Assembly (NCBI RefSeq): GCF_023015695.1 | Contig: NZ_JALKAS010000002.1 | Location: forward strand, 764,501-828,500 | DNA from: Jannaschia sp. S6380 | Lineage (GTDB): Bacteria > Pseudomonadota > Alphaproteobacteria > Rhodobacterales > Rhodobacteraceae | DNA length: 64,000 nucleotides | Reading direction: 5' to 3' | The notes under the pieces: generated by a model | What the model was told of the DNA's origin: nothing | The model's input: only the letters and a program-made list of their open reading frames with translations | Databases searched by the model: none | Made by a program: the position numbers and the translations under genes | Shown here: positions 1 to 8,824 of the stretch, one piece after another | Layout of the letters: the number at the start of each line of letters is the position of its first letter | How positions within the stretch are numbered: position 1 is the first letter of the stretch

Positions 1-241
1 GGGCCTGCTCGGGTTCGATGGTCAGGAAGAACCAGCCGACGAGCCCGAGCCAGAGAAGGCTGAGGACCAGGGCCATCACCTCGACGATGGACAGGCCGGG
101 TGTGCGGGACGGATGGGTCCGGGCGCGCGGCCGATCCGTGCCGCCGGTCCGGGGCGTTCCGCCATGCCGCGCGTCGGTCCGCAACCGGGTGGCGAGGGCG
201 GTGGGTTCGGCGCGCGACAGGGTTTCCGAGCGGTCAGTCAT
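1..241 (-). CDS. N-terminal part of an unrecognised single-pass membrane protein (cut by window edge)
   Basis: Only the first 80 codons lie in the window; the frame stays open to the left edge. It starts at ATG 241 (reverse strand), 27 bases after the greA stop, with AGGAAGG about 14 bases upstream. The first 48 or so residues are polar and rich in Arg, Thr and Pro, then residues ~54-73 form a hydrophobic segment (VMALVLSLLWLGLVGWFFL), suggesting a cytoplasmic N-terminal tail followed by one membrane helix. It is codirectional with greA and probably cotranscribed. I do not recognise the family; the remainder lies outside. Confidence 0.6.
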   Translation of the reverse strand, partial: MTDRSETLSRAEPTALATRLRTDARHGGTPRTGGTDRPRARTHPSRTPGLSIVEVMALVLSLLWLGLVGWFFLTIEPEQA

Positions 242-268
242 CTTTCGGGCGCCCCTTCCTGCCTGCGT

Positions 269-739
269 CTAGCGGTAGGTCACGGCGGTGACCTCGTAGT
301 CGCGCGTGCCGCCGGGGGTGCGCACCTCGACGCTGTCGCCCTCCTCCTTGCCGATCAGGGCACGGGCGAGCGGCGACTTGATGTTGAGCAGGCCGTTCTC
401 GATATCGGCTTCCTGCTCGCCCACGATCTGATAGGTCTTCTCCTCCTCCGTGTCCTCGTCGATCAGGGTCACGGTGGCGCCGAACTTGATCGCGCCGGAC
501 ATCTTGGCCGGGTCGATGACCTCGGCAAGGCTTATCAGCCCCTCCAGTTCCTTGATGCGCCCTTCGATGAAGGACTGCTTTTCGCGGGCGGAATGGTATT
601 CGGCATTCTCCGACAGGTCGCCATGCTCGCGCGCCTCGGCGATGGCACGGATGATCGCGGGCCGCTCCTCGGACTTCAGTTGCTTGAGCTCGGCCTGCAG
701 CGCCGACATTCCGCGCGGCGTCATCGGGATTTTTTCCAC
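269..739 (-). CDS. greA: Transcription elongation factor GreA
   Basis: GreA rescues backtracked RNA polymerase by stimulating intrinsic transcript cleavage through the secondary channel. The 156-residue product has the usual length: an N-terminal coiled coil (residues ~1-75) with the tip motif [10 protein letters not shown] carrying the acidic pair Asp41 and Glu44, then the FKBP-like C-terminal domain. The start is GTG at 739, not an upstream in-frame codon: AGGAGAG lies just upstream and the protein then begins at the family's normal N-terminus (MEKIPMT). It follows the DUF1761 gene by about 100 bases and precedes a membrane-protein gene, all on the minus strand. Confidence 0.96.
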   Translation of the reverse strand: MEKIPMTPRGMSALQAELKQLKSEERPAIIRAIAEAREHGDLSENAEYHSAREKQSFIEGRIKELEGLISLAEVIDPAKMSGAIKFGATVTLIDEDTEEEKTYQIVGEQEADIENGLLNIKSPLARALIGKEEGDSVEVRTPGGTRDYEVTAVTYR

Positions 740-840
740 AATACTCTCCTGCCGGGGCGGCCTTCCGCCCCCGTCCATCGTTTCCCGGACTGTAACAGCG
801 CGCGTCGCGGGCGCAACGGCCCCCGGCGGCGTTTGTCCCG

Positions 841-1233
841 TCAGAACAGGCCCAGAACCAGCCCGATCATGGCCGAGCCGAAGGTCGCGTATCCTGCGTC
901 GATCGCCATCAGCGGCCGTGGCCGCGCCGCGAAGCCGTAGCAGGTGACGAGCCACGGCGCGGCGATGAACAGCCCCGCGCCCAACCCCCAGACGAAGCCC
1001 TCGCCGGCGCCGTCGACCCCCGCGCGCGCAAAGACGAAGGCAAGCATCGCCGCGACCAGCACGGCCGAGATCAGGCCCAACACATAGGGCACCGGGTCCG
1101 CGCGGTTGGCCGGCTGGCCGTTCTCGACGGGGACGCCCGACACCGCCATCCAGCTCCTGGCGAGGATCGAGTACCAGACTGCGCCGAACGCGAAACCGGC
1201 GAGGCCCGCCACGATGATGCCGACAATGCCCAT
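841..1233 (-). CDS. DUF1761 family membrane protein
   Basis: A 130-residue integral membrane protein with about four hydrophobic segments. The N-terminal pattern [17 protein letters not shown] matches the DUF1761 signature (a Gly-x-x-Trp-Tyr motif at the end of the first helix). The function of this family is unknown. ATG 1233 is preferred over ATG 1260 because GAGGGGG sits 9 bases upstream and the product then has family length. It lies upstream of greA on the same strand with a 101-base gap, so the two may or may not be cotranscribed. Confidence 0.75.
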   Translation of the reverse strand: MGIVGIIVAGLAGFAFGAVWYSILARSWMAVSGVPVENGQPANRADPVPYVLGLISAVLVAAMLAFVFARAGVDGAGEGFVWGLGAGLFIAAPWLVTCYGFAARPRPLMAIDAGYATFGSAMIGLVLGLF

Positions 1234-1348
1234 GGAGATGTCCCCCTCATTTTCGGCCATAGCCTAGGCGCGGCGCGGCCGTCGCGCAAACGCGGGGCAC
1301 GGGGGCCGGTGCAAGCCCCTGACCCCGCGAGGGGATCGACGGCGCGGC

Positions 1349-1495
1349 CTAGAAGGTACGGACGAGTCCGGCCTCGACGCTGCCCGATATGGTCACGCCG
1401 GGGCGGCGCTCCTCCTCGACCTCGGAGGGGGGGATCGGGGGGCCGTCGACGCCGCAGGCGGTCAGCAGCAGGACCAGGGGGATCAGGCGGATCAT
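1349..1495 (-). CDS. Small lipoprotein coupled to argH
   Basis: A 48-residue frame below usual gene-calling cut-offs. It begins [15 protein letters not shown], a short signal peptide ending in a good lipobox (LLTAC, Cys13), followed by a Pro/Glu/Arg-rich tail that ends EAGLVRTF. Its ATG (1495-1493) overlaps the argH stop TGA (1494-1492) as ATGA, which strongly suggests translational coupling with argH. Short lipoproteins in this position are familiar from Rhodobacterales genomes but have no assigned function. The role is unknown; the product should be anchored in the cell envelope after Cys acylation. Confidence 0.75.
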   Translation of the reverse strand: MIRLIPLVLLLTACGVDGPPIPPSEVEEERRPGVTISGSVEAGLVRTF

Positions 1496-2892
1496 GCGAG
1501 ACGCTCCTTCCACCGCGCGACCTGCGCGCGGACGTTGTCGGGGGCCGTGCCGCCATAGGACGTGCGCGACGCGACCGAGTTGTGCACGCCCAGGACGTCG
1601 AAGACGCCATCGGTGATCCCGTCATGGACCGACCGCATCCGGTCGAGCGTCAGGTCCGGCAGGTCGATGCCCGCATCCTCGGCCATCTTGACCAGCGCGC
1701 CGGTCACATGGTGCGCCTCGCGGAAGGGCAGGTCCAGCTCGCGCACCAGCCAGTCCGCCAGATCGGTCGCGGTCGAGAAGCCCGAGGCGGCGGCGGCCTC
1801 CAATGCAGATCGGTTCGCGGTCATGTCACCGACCATGCCGGTCATCGCGGCCAGGGCCAGCATCAGGCTGTCGGCGGCGTCGAAGACCTGTTCCTTGTCC
1901 TCCTGCATGTCCTTGGAATAGGTCAGCGGCAGCCCCTTCATCACCATCAGAAGCGCCGCCTGCGCCCCGAAGATGCGCCCGATCTTGGCACGCAGAAGCT
2001 CGGCCGCGTCGGGGTTCTTCTTCTGCGGCATGATGCTGGACCCGGTGGTCCAGCGGTCCGACAGCGTCACGAACCGGAACTGCGCCGAAGACCAGATCAC
2101 CAGCTCCTCCGCCAGGCGCGACAGGTGCATCGCGCAGATCGACGCGGCGGACAGGAATTCGAGCGCGAAGTCGCGATCCGACACCGCGTCGAGCGAATTG
2201 GCCGCCGGCCGGTCGAAGCCCAGGGCCTTCGCCGTCATGTCGCGGTCGATGGGGAAAGACGTGCCGGCCAGCGCGGCCGTCCCCAGCGGGCATTCGTTCA
2301 TCCGCCGCCGCGCGTCCTGGAACCGCGACAGGTCGCGGGCGAACATCTCGACATAGGCCAGCATGTGATGGCCCCAGGTGACGGGCTGCGCCGTCTGTAG
2401 GTGGGTGAAGCCGGGCATGACCCAGTCGGCCCCGGCCTCCGCCTGGGCCACCAAGGCGCCGATCAGCCGGGGCAGGGCGTCGATGGCGGCATCCGCCTGG
2501 TCCCGCACCCACATGCGGAAGTCGAGCGCGACCTGGTCGTTGCGCGATCGCGCCGTGTGCAACCGGCCCGCCGGGGCGCCGACGATCTCGGTCAGGCGCG
2601 CCTCAACGTTCATGTGGATGTCCTCGAGCGCGGTCGACCAGGCGAACGTCCCGCCCTCGATCTCTGACAACACCGTGAGAAGGCCTTCCCGGATCGCCTC
2701 GGCATCCGTATCCGTCACGATACCCTGCGCGGCCAGCATCGCGGCATGGGCCCGGCTGCCTTCGATGTCCTGGCGCGCCATGCGCCGGTCGAAGCCGATG
2801 GATGCATTGATCGCCTCCATGATCGCGTCCGGGCCTTCCGCGAACCGGCCGCCCCACATCTTGTTCGACTTGGCTTCGGACGGTTTAGACAT
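1492..2892 (-). CDS. argH: Argininosuccinate lyase
   Basis: ArgH splits argininosuccinate into arginine and fumarate, the last step of arginine synthesis. The 466-residue product has the superfamily signature [16 protein letters not shown] and the conserved N-terminus [16 protein letters not shown] 2892 is chosen because it puts about ten residues before MWGGRF, as in relatives, with GAGG upstream. The start codon shares two bases with the divergent TlpA-like gene's ATG at 2891, so each promoter must lie inside the other gene. The downstream lipoprotein overlaps by four bases. argF and argD occur separately near 19-21 kb. Confidence 0.97.
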   Translation of the reverse strand: MSKPSEAKSNKMWGGRFAEGPDAIMEAINASIGFDRRMARQDIEGSRAHAAMLAAQGIVTDTDAEAIREGLLTVLSEIEGGTFAWSTALEDIHMNVEARLTEIVGAPAGRLHTARSRNDQVALDFRMWVRDQADAAIDALPRLIGALVAQAEAGADWVMPGFTHLQTAQPVTWGHHMLAYVEMFARDLSRFQDARRRMNECPLGTAALAGTSFPIDRDMTAKALGFDRPAANSLDAVSDRDFALEFLSAASICAMHLSRLAEELVIWSSAQFRFVTLSDRWTTGSSIMPQKKNPDAAELLRAKIGRIFGAQAALLMVMKGLPLTYSKDMQEDKEQVFDAADSLMLALAAMTGMVGDMTANRSALEAAAASGFSTATDLADWLVRELDLPFREAHHVTGALVKMAEDAGIDLPDLTLDRMRSVHDGITDGVFDVLGVHNSVASRTSYGGTAPDNVRAQVARWKERLA

Positions 2893-3445
2893 GGATCGCC
2901 TCATGCTGCGGAAGACTGCCCTCGCGCTATACGGCCTGACCCTCGCGCTCGCCACCCCCGCGGCGGCGCTCGACCCGGCGCTGCTGACCGGGACGATGGC
3001 GAAGATGGCACCGGTCGATCCCTACACACCGTCGATCACAGCCTACACGCAGGCGGACGGGTCGATCGGGGACCTGTCGGATTATGCCGGCGAGGTCGTG
3101 GTGCTGAATTTCTGGGCCACCTGGTGCGCACCCTGCCGAGCGGAGATGCCGTCGCTGCAGGCCCTTCAGGACGAACTGGGCGATGACGGGCTGGAGGTGG
3201 TGACGCTGGCTTTTGGGCGCCACAACCCCGAGGCGATGGCACGCTTCTGGGCAGATACCGGCGTAACGACGCTGCCGCTGCATCTCGACGCCCGGTCGGA
3301 GGTGGCGCGCGGGATGGGGGTGAAGGGCCTGCCGCATACGGTGCTGCTGGATCGCGAGGGCCGGGTCGTCGCGGAACTGGTCGGCGAGGCGGATTGGGCC
3401 GCGCCCGAGACGCTGGCCCTGATGCGTGCGCTGCTGGAGGAGTAA
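2891..3445 (+). CDS. TlpA-like thiol:disulfide oxidoreductase
   Basis: A 184-residue exported thioredoxin-fold protein. The first ~27 residues form a signal peptide or membrane anchor (hydrophobic stretch ending ATPAAA). The active site WCAPC has Cys79 and Cys82, and the cis-Pro loop is GLPHTVLL. TlpA/ResA-type proteins reduce disulfides in apocytochrome c or cytochrome oxidase assembly factors in the periplasm; the client here is not indicated. ATG 2891 is taken as start; ATG 2903 is a plausible alternative that would leave the signal peptide intact and remove the overlap with argH. Confidence 0.88.
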   Translation: MDRLMLRKTALALYGLTLALATPAAALDPALLTGTMAKMAPVDPYTPSITAYTQADGSIGDLSDYAGEVVVLNFWATWCAPCRAEMPSLQALQDELGDDGLEVVTLAFGRHNPEAMARFWADTGVTTLPLHLDARSEVARGMGVKGLPHTVLLDREGRVVAELVGEADWAAPETLALMRALLEE

Positions 3446-3564
3446 GCGGCGGTTTCTTTCCGCACGGATCTTGATGCGCCCGCGACGCCCGCCGATGTGA
3501 TCCGTGTCCCCAAGCCCGCGCCCGGCCGGGGCCGCATCGCTCCGGGTGTCCGAGACGACGTTGC

Positions 3565-4479
3565 ATGGATATTCTGCTGGTGTTGGCGGGCCTCGCCGCG
3601 CTTCTGGTCGGGGGCGGGCTCTTGGTGTCCGGCGCGGTGGACCTCGCCCGTCGCTGGGGTCTGCCGCCGCTGGTGATCGGTGTCACGCTGGTCGGCATGG
3701 GCACGTCGCTGCCGGAACTGCTGACCAGCCTGCGCGCCGCGCAGACCGGCGCGCCGGGCCTCGCCCTGGGCAATGTCGTCGGCTCGAACGTCGCGAACAT
3801 CCTCCTGATCCTGTCCGTCGCGGCGCTCCTCAGCCCGGTGGCGATGCCGCGCAGGGTATGGCGGGGCGACGGGATCGTGCTGCTCGGGATCTCCGTTGCC
3901 GGCGCGCTCTGGCTCGGGCTGGCCGGTGGGCTGGGCCTCCTTGGCGCGGTGGCGTTCCTCGCGGTGTTCGCGGTCTGGATGGCGTGGCAGTTGCGGCAAT
4001 CCGACCCCGATCCGGACCTCGACGCCGCGCCGCCGATGTCGGCCCTTGGCGCGGGCCTCCTCGTCGGTCTGGGCTTCGCCGGCGTTCTTCTGGGGGCGGA
4101 GATGCTGGTGCGCGGCGCGGTGTCCCTGGCCCGGCTCTGGGGCGTGTCGGAGGCGGTAATCGGCTTGACCATCGTGGCGGTCGGCACGTCGCTGCCGGAA
4201 CTCGCCACTTCCGCCATGGCCGCCTGGAAGGGCCGCAGCGAGATCGCGCTCGGCAACGTGCTGGGGTCGAACGTGTTCAACCTGCTGTTCATCCTTGGGG
4301 TGACTGGTCTGTTCGCGCCGCTGCCGGCGGATGCCCGGTTCGCCGTGCTGGACATTCCGGTCATGGTCGGTGCCGTTGTCCTGTTGCTCGCCGTGGCCTA
4401 TCGCGGGCGGATCGGCCGCGCGGGTGCGGCGATCATGCTGGCGGGATACGGCGCGTATATCTGGGTGCTGACCGCCTGA
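3565..4479 (+). CDS. CaCA-family Na+/Ca2+ antiporter (YrbG-like)
   Basis: A 304-residue membrane protein with the two inverted alpha repeats of the calcium/cation antiporter family. Repeat 1 carries GMGTSLPELLTS and GNVVGSNVANI; repeat 2 carries AVGTSLPELATS and GNVLGSNVFNL. The Glu in each GTSLPE motif and the Asn in each GSN motif are the expected ion ligands. About ten helices are visible. It probably exports Ca2+ in exchange for Na+ or H+ at the inner membrane. It stands alone between tlpA-like and mclA genes; the 119 bases before it hold nothing I can identify. Confidence 0.92.
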   Translation: MDILLVLAGLAALLVGGGLLVSGAVDLARRWGLPPLVIGVTLVGMGTSLPELLTSLRAAQTGAPGLALGNVVGSNVANILLILSVAALLSPVAMPRRVWRGDGIVLLGISVAGALWLGLAGGLGLLGAVAFLAVFAVWMAWQLRQSDPDPDLDAAPPMSALGAGLLVGLGFAGVLLGAEMLVRGAVSLARLWGVSEAVIGLTIVAVGTSLPELATSAMAAWKGRSEIALGNVLGSNVFNLLFILGVTGLFAPLPADARFAVLDIPVMVGAVVLLLAVAYRGRIGRAGAAIMLAGYGAYIWVLTA

Positions 4480-4573
4480 TACCGATGCCGCGGTGCGGCA
4501 CTTGCGCCCGCGCGGGTCAGATCGTAGCGAGTGGGGCAGCATACACGCAATATCGTTACCCGGAGAAATACCG

Positions 4574-5536
4574 ATGAGCTTTCGCCTCCAACCCGCCCCC
4601 GCGGCCCGTCCGAACCGCTGTCAGCTGTTCGGCCCGGGATCGAACAAGAAGCTCTTCGCCAAGATGGCGGGCAGCGATGCGGACGTGGTCAACCTCGACC
4701 TGGAGGATTCGGTCGCCCCGTCGGACAAGGACGCCGCCCGTGCCAACGTCATCGCCGCCATCGGCGCGGTCGATTGGGGCCGGAAGGTCCTGTCGGTCCG
4801 GATCAACGGGCTCGACACGCCATATTGGTACCGCGACGTCGTCGACCTCATGGAACAGGCGGGCGACCGGCTGGACCAGATCATGATCCCCAAGGTCGGC
4901 TGTGCCGCCGATGTCTATGCCGTCGATGCCTTGGTCACCGCGATCGAGGCGGCGAAGGGGCGCGGCAGGCGCATCGGTTTCGAGGTCATCATCGAAAGCG
5001 CCGCCGGCATCGCCCATGTCGAGGAGATTGCGGCCGCATCGCCCCGGATGGTCGCGATGTCGCTCGGCGCGGCCGATTTCGCCGCCTCGATGGGGATGCA
5101 GACGACCGGGATCGGCGGCACGCAGGACGACTATTACATGCTGAAGGACGGCGCGCGCCACTGGTCCGACCCGTGGCACTGGGCGCAGGCGGCGATCGTC
5201 GCCGCCTGCCGGACGCATGGCGTGCTGCCCGTGGACGGGCCGTTCGGCGACTTCTCGGACGACGAGGGCTACCGCGCGCAGGCTCGCCGCTCCGCCGTGC
5301 TCGGCATGGTCGGCAAATGGGCGATCCATCCGAAGCAGATCGCGCTCGCCAACGAGGTCTTCACGCCATCCGAAGACAAGGTCGCCGAGGCGCGGGACAT
5401 CCTCGCCGCAATGGAGGAGGCCAAGGCGTCCGGCGCCGGGGCCACCGTCTACAAGGGTCGCTTGGTCGACATCGCGTCGATCAAGCAGGCCGAGGTCGTG
5501 GTCCGGCAATCGGAGATGATTGCATCCAATTCGTAG
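4574..5536 (+). CDS. mclA: L-malyl-CoA/beta-methylmalyl-CoA lyase
   Basis: A 320-residue member of the HpcH/HpaI-CitE lyase family, close in length and sequence to Rhodobacter Mcl1. In the ethylmalonyl-CoA pathway this enzyme cleaves beta-methylmalyl-CoA to glyoxylate and propionyl-CoA and condenses glyoxylate with acetyl-CoA. Visible motifs are the N-terminal RPNRCQLFGPGSNKKLFAK, the LDLEDSV loop, the metal/substrate Glu in FEVIIESAAG, and the C-terminal GKWAIHPKQI. ATG 4574 is supported by GGAG 9 bases upstream. No other pathway gene (ccr, mcd, ecm) is in the window. CitE-type lyases are the alternative, but the match to Mcl is strong. Confidence 0.93.
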   Translation: MSFRLQPAPAARPNRCQLFGPGSNKKLFAKMAGSDADVVNLDLEDSVAPSDKDAARANVIAAIGAVDWGRKVLSVRINGLDTPYWYRDVVDLMEQAGDRLDQIMIPKVGCAADVYAVDALVTAIEAAKGRGRRIGFEVIIESAAGIAHVEEIAAASPRMVAMSLGAADFAASMGMQTTGIGGTQDDYYMLKDGARHWSDPWHWAQAAIVAACRTHGVLPVDGPFGDFSDDEGYRAQARRSAVLGMVGKWAIHPKQIALANEVFTPSEDKVAEARDILAAMEEAKASGAGATVYKGRLVDIASIKQAEVVVRQSEMIASNS

Positions 5537-5606
5537 CATTCTGCCGTCCGGAATAACCTGCCGGTAACCTGTGGCTGCGAAACCTTCGCCAAACGAGGGG
5601 TTCGCC

Positions 5607-6770
5607 ATGACACATTGGACGACGCTGCTGGATTTTCTCGGGCCCCTGGCGCTTCTGGGGATGATGGCCGTCGCTTTCGGGGCGGTGCGTCGGCTGATAC
5701 CGGGGTGCCAGCTGTCGACTTCCGTCCTCGGGCTCCTGTTCGGAACGGTCGCAATTCTCCAGATGAACGCCCCGTTCAGTCCGGTCGACGGGCTGATCGT
5801 CGACATGCGAAATGTCGCGGTCGCACTGGCCGGGGCGTTTCTGGGCCTGCGCGGCTTCGTGATCTGCCTGATCATCGCCGCGGCGATGCGGCTGCAGATC
5901 GGGGGGGTCGGCGCGGCCTCGGGCATCGCGGCCATGATCCTTGCCGGCGGCGCCGGCGTACTCTGGCATGCGATGACGTGGCATCGTCCGCGGGGCATCT
6001 GGTCCATGGCGGGCCTTGCCGGGTTGATGAGCGTGCATCTCCTCGCCGTCGTCCTCCTCCCGTCCGATCTCGCGATCTGGTTCCTGTCGCAGGCCGCACC
6101 GGTGATCGTGGCGCTGAACCTCTTCGCCGTCACGCTGATCGGCCTCCTCCTGGAGCGGGAACGGCTGCGCGCCGCCGAGGAGGCGCGTCTGCGCGCGGCG
6201 CTCGCGTCGGACCCCGGTGAACGGCTCATGTCGCGCGAGGCACTGGAATGGGCGGTGACACAGGCGTCGATATCCAGCGCGCTGCGCGGCGATGCGATCG
6301 CAATCGGGCTGCGGCTCGGCCATCGGGGGCTGCTGGCCCGGCTCTGGGGGGCCGAGATCGACCGGATCCCGATGCCCGGCCTGCGTCGACGGCTCGAGGC
6401 ACTGCTGCCCGAAGGGGGAATCGTGGGCCGCGCCGATGCGGGGCTGATCGTGGTGGCCATTCCAGGCCTGTCGAATGCGGGTCTCGACGAACTCTGCGAA
6501 CGTCTCCGCCGATGCGTGTCTGACGCACCCGCCCACGCGGGGGAATTGGCGCCGCCTCGGCTGGCCGTCAAGGTCGCTGTCCGTCGATACGAGGTCATGC
6601 CATCCTTCGCTACCGTGCTGGCCGACCTGACGGGGCATGCCCGTTCATCGCGCAAGGGGCATGCCGCTACGCCCGTCGCCCAATCCTCGGGTCAGGTTCA
6701 GACGGCCGCCGGCGACGTCCTGTTCCAGACCTTCGACCGATTGCGTGAACTTCGCTTCGGATCGCCCTGA
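5607..6770 (+). CDS. LytS-type five-helix (5TMR-LYT) sensor with degenerate GGDEF-like domain
   Basis: A 387-residue protein. Residues ~1-195 hold six or so hydrophobic segments with the 5TMR-LYT pattern: PVDGLIVDMRNVAVALAG, then LIIAAAMRLQIGG and a Gly-rich loop. A short coiled-coil-like linker (LLERERLRAAEEARLRAAL) leads to a C-terminal domain of ~180 residues whose position and helix-strand rhythm resemble GGDEF. I find no GG(D/E)EF motif and no RxxD inhibitory site, so it should not make cyclic-di-GMP; it may bind nucleotide or act purely as a sensor. ATG 5607 has GAGGGG 8 bases upstream. It is monocistronic by spacing. Partner unknown. Confidence 0.65.
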   Translation: MTHWTTLLDFLGPLALLGMMAVAFGAVRRLIPGCQLSTSVLGLLFGTVAILQMNAPFSPVDGLIVDMRNVAVALAGAFLGLRGFVICLIIAAAMRLQIGGVGAASGIAAMILAGGAGVLWHAMTWHRPRGIWSMAGLAGLMSVHLLAVVLLPSDLAIWFLSQAAPVIVALNLFAVTLIGLLLERERLRAAEEARLRAALASDPGERLMSREALEWAVTQASISSALRGDAIAIGLRLGHRGLLARLWGAEIDRIPMPGLRRRLEALLPEGGIVGRADAGLIVVAIPGLSNAGLDELCERLRRCVSDAPAHAGELAPPRLAVKVAVRRYEVMPSFATVLADLTGHARSSRKGHAATPVAQSSGQVQTAAGDVLFQTFDRLRELRFGSP

Positions 6771-6793
6771 GCGGACCCGGCCCGGTCGGTGCA

Positions 6794-7321
6794 TCAGGAC
6801 CGTTCCGGCCCGGTCAGCCTGCGGTGGAGATCCTGGAACGCGTCGGCCTGTGCCGGGCTCAGCCCGTCCTCGCCCAGACCGGCGATCAGGGCCTGAAGGT
6901 CGGGCCAGGCGCTGCCGTCGTCGATACGCTGCAGCCGCCGTCCGATCCGGCTCAGCGCCGCGTCCGCACTGCCGCATTGCGCCACCAGCCATCGGGCCAG
7001 CGAGAGCGTCTCCTCGGCCTCCTCCTCGGACAGCCGCCAGATCCGCCGCGTCAGAAGGTGCAACCGCGCGCGCTCCTCCCGCGCGGGAAGGTCGTCGAGC
7101 TCCAGCATGGCAAAGCCCAACGCGACCGAGGCAAGAACGGGATCGTCGATCCCCTGCACCGGATGCTCTTTCGTCTGCCGGCGGAACGCGATCTTGCGCG
7201 GGGCGTTCCTGGCCACGGTCAAGGCGTCATCGGCCATTCCCATGGCATCGCGCGGGTTGGACCGGATCCACCACCAGACGGCGGCGGCGCAGGCGAGCAG
7301 GATGGCGATGATGATTGGCAC
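6794..7321 (-). CDS. Membrane-anchored helical protein of unknown function
   Basis: A 175-residue protein with one N-terminal membrane helix (residues ~2-18, ending WWWIRSN) and an otherwise alpha-helical, acidic cytoplasmic domain. The spacing of helices and the phrase DDPVLASVALGFAMLELDDLP are loosely reminiscent of TerB-like domains, but I cannot assign the family. It is a single gene convergent with the 5TMR receptor and divergent from accA. The 168 bases between it and accA show no feature I can support. Similar short proteins are widely conserved in Rhodobacterales. Confidence 0.7.
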   Translation of the reverse strand: MPIIIAILLACAAAVWWWIRSNPRDAMGMADDALTVARNAPRKIAFRRQTKEHPVQGIDDPVLASVALGFAMLELDDLPAREERARLHLLTRRIWRLSEEEAEETLSLARWLVAQCGSADAALSRIGRRLQRIDDGSAWPDLQALIAGLGEDGLSPAQADAFQDLHRRLTGPERS

Positions 7322-7489
7322 GGGGAACCCCTACGATGGTGTTTCTCTGGGGCGACTATCGGGTCCGCCGCCCGGCAGAATGGCAACTCCGGGGCAAAAG
7401 TCCGGCGGGCCGACCGACCGGGCGATGTTGCATAAGACCCGCCGGCCCGCCATATCGGAGCCACCCAAGAATGGATGCATGACAGGCCG

Positions 7490-8452
7490 ATGACGCAGTA
7501 TCTGGACTTCGAGAAGCCACTTTCCGAGATCGAGGGCAAGGCGGAAGAGTTACGCGCGATGGCGCGGGCCGATGCCAAGGTCGATGTCGAGCGTGAGGCC
7601 ACGCAGCTCGACCAGAAGGCCCGCGACATGCTCTCCAATCTCTACAAGTCGCTGACGCCTTGGCAGAAGGCCCAGGTCGCCCGCCACGCCGAACGGCCCC
7701 ATTGCCGCGACTATATCAAGGCGCTGTTTACCGAATGGACGCCGCTGGCCGGCGACCGCAACTTCGCCGACGATCATGCCGTTATGGGCGGGCTGGCCCG
7801 GCTGGATGGCCGGCCGGTCATGGTGATCGGGCACGAGAAAGGGCACGACACCCGTACCCGCATCGAACGGAACTTCGGCATGGCGCGCCCCGAAGGCTAT
7901 CGCAAGGCGATCCGACTGATGGAGATGGCCGACCGGTTCGGCTTGCCGGTCGTCACTTTGATCGACACGCCCGGCGCCTATCCCGGCAAGGGCGCCGAGG
8001 AACGGGGTCAGTCCGAGGCGATCGCCCGCTCGACCCAGGCCTGCCTGCGTCTCGGCGTGCCGCTCGTCAGCGTCGTCATCGGGGAGGGCGGCTCGGGCGG
8101 CGCGGTCGCGTTCGCGACGGCGAACCGCGTCGCGATGCTGGAACACTCGATCTATTCGGTGATCTCGCCCGAGGGCTGCGCCTCAATTTTGTGGAAGGAC
8201 GCCGAAAAGATGCGCGAAGCGGCCGAGGCGCTGCGCCTGACCGCGCAGGACCTGCTGAAGCTCGACGTCATCGACCGCATCGTCCCCGAACCCCTGGGCG
8301 GCGCGCATCGCGACCGCGACGCGGCCATCGCCTCGGTCTCTGCGGCGATGATCGAGATGCTGGGCAGTTTCGACGGGCAGGATGCCGAGGCCATCCGCGC
8401 CGCCCGCCGCGACAAGTTCCTGGGCATGGGATCCAAGGGGCTGGCCGCCTGA
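7490..8452 (+). CDS. accA: Acetyl-CoA carboxylase carboxyltransferase subunit alpha
   Basis: The alpha subunit of the carboxyltransferase that moves CO2 from biotin on AccB to acetyl-CoA, giving malonyl-CoA for fatty-acid synthesis. The 320-residue product matches the E. coli length. Key motifs are the N-terminal [14 protein letters not shown], the crotonase-like core [20 protein letters not shown], and the oxyanion-forming Gly pairs in IGEGGSGGA. The start is ATG 7490, since the codons before it are not conserved. The partner accD is not in the window, as in many alphaproteobacteria where accA and accD are unlinked. Confidence 0.97.
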   Translation: MTQYLDFEKPLSEIEGKAEELRAMARADAKVDVEREATQLDQKARDMLSNLYKSLTPWQKAQVARHAERPHCRDYIKALFTEWTPLAGDRNFADDHAVMGGLARLDGRPVMVIGHEKGHDTRTRIERNFGMARPEGYRKAIRLMEMADRFGLPVVTLIDTPGAYPGKGAEERGQSEAIARSTQACLRLGVPLVSVVIGEGGSGGAVAFATANRVAMLEHSIYSVISPEGCASILWKDAEKMREAAEALRLTAQDLLKLDVIDRIVPEPLGGAHRDRDAAIASVSAAMIEMLGSFDGQDAEAIRAARRDKFLGMGSKGLAA

Positions 8453-8463
8453 TCCGTCCCGCG

Positions 8464-8715
8464 TCAGCCGCGCTCGCGGCGATAGACCCCTTCGGGAAGG
8501 TTCAACGCCGCCGCCAGGTCGCGCAGTTGTCCCTGCGTCAACGTGATCTGAACCGTGCGGTCGCTGCGCGCGTCGGTCTGCGACAGGGTCACGCATTCTT
8601 CGAAGGCGGTGATCACGACGTCCTCGGCCGGGGGCGTCGCGTCGGGGCCGCTGCCCTCGCCCTCGTCGACCAGGGTGATGACCGTCGCGTCGAAGCCATG
8701 TTCGATCGAGAACAT
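8464..8715 (-). CDS. Small conserved-type protein of unknown function
   Basis: An 83-residue soluble acidic protein without signal peptide. It begins MFSIEHGFDATVITLVDEG and ends with a helical segment TQGQLRDLAAALNLPEG preceding a basic tail. The strand-rich N-terminal half and the ordered C-terminal helix suggest a small folded domain; I cannot name it. It is convergent with accA (11 bases between stops) and divergent from the M48 protease gene. High third-position GC and no internal low-complexity stretch support it as a real gene. Confidence 0.6.
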   Translation of the reverse strand: MFSIEHGFDATVITLVDEGEGSGPDATPPAEDVVITAFEECVTLSQTDARSDRTVQITLTQGQLRDLAAALNLPEGVYRRERG

Positions 8716-8824
8716 CAGGCGATGCCGTCGAATTCGCGCGAAGCATCACGCGCGGTTGGCGCTGACATGGAATATCTCCGTCCTATACTGCAGACAGAGG
8801 TTAGCGAAACTTCGGGAGAAATCC

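Noticed and set aside
4556..4573. Upstream extension of mclA to 4493
   Set aside because: The ribosome-binding site and family N-terminus both favour ATG 4574; the extension is not conserved-looking.
7322..7489. tRNA or small RNA in the gap upstream of accA
   Set aside because: No cloverleaf, T-loop GTTCGA pattern or terminator is visible.
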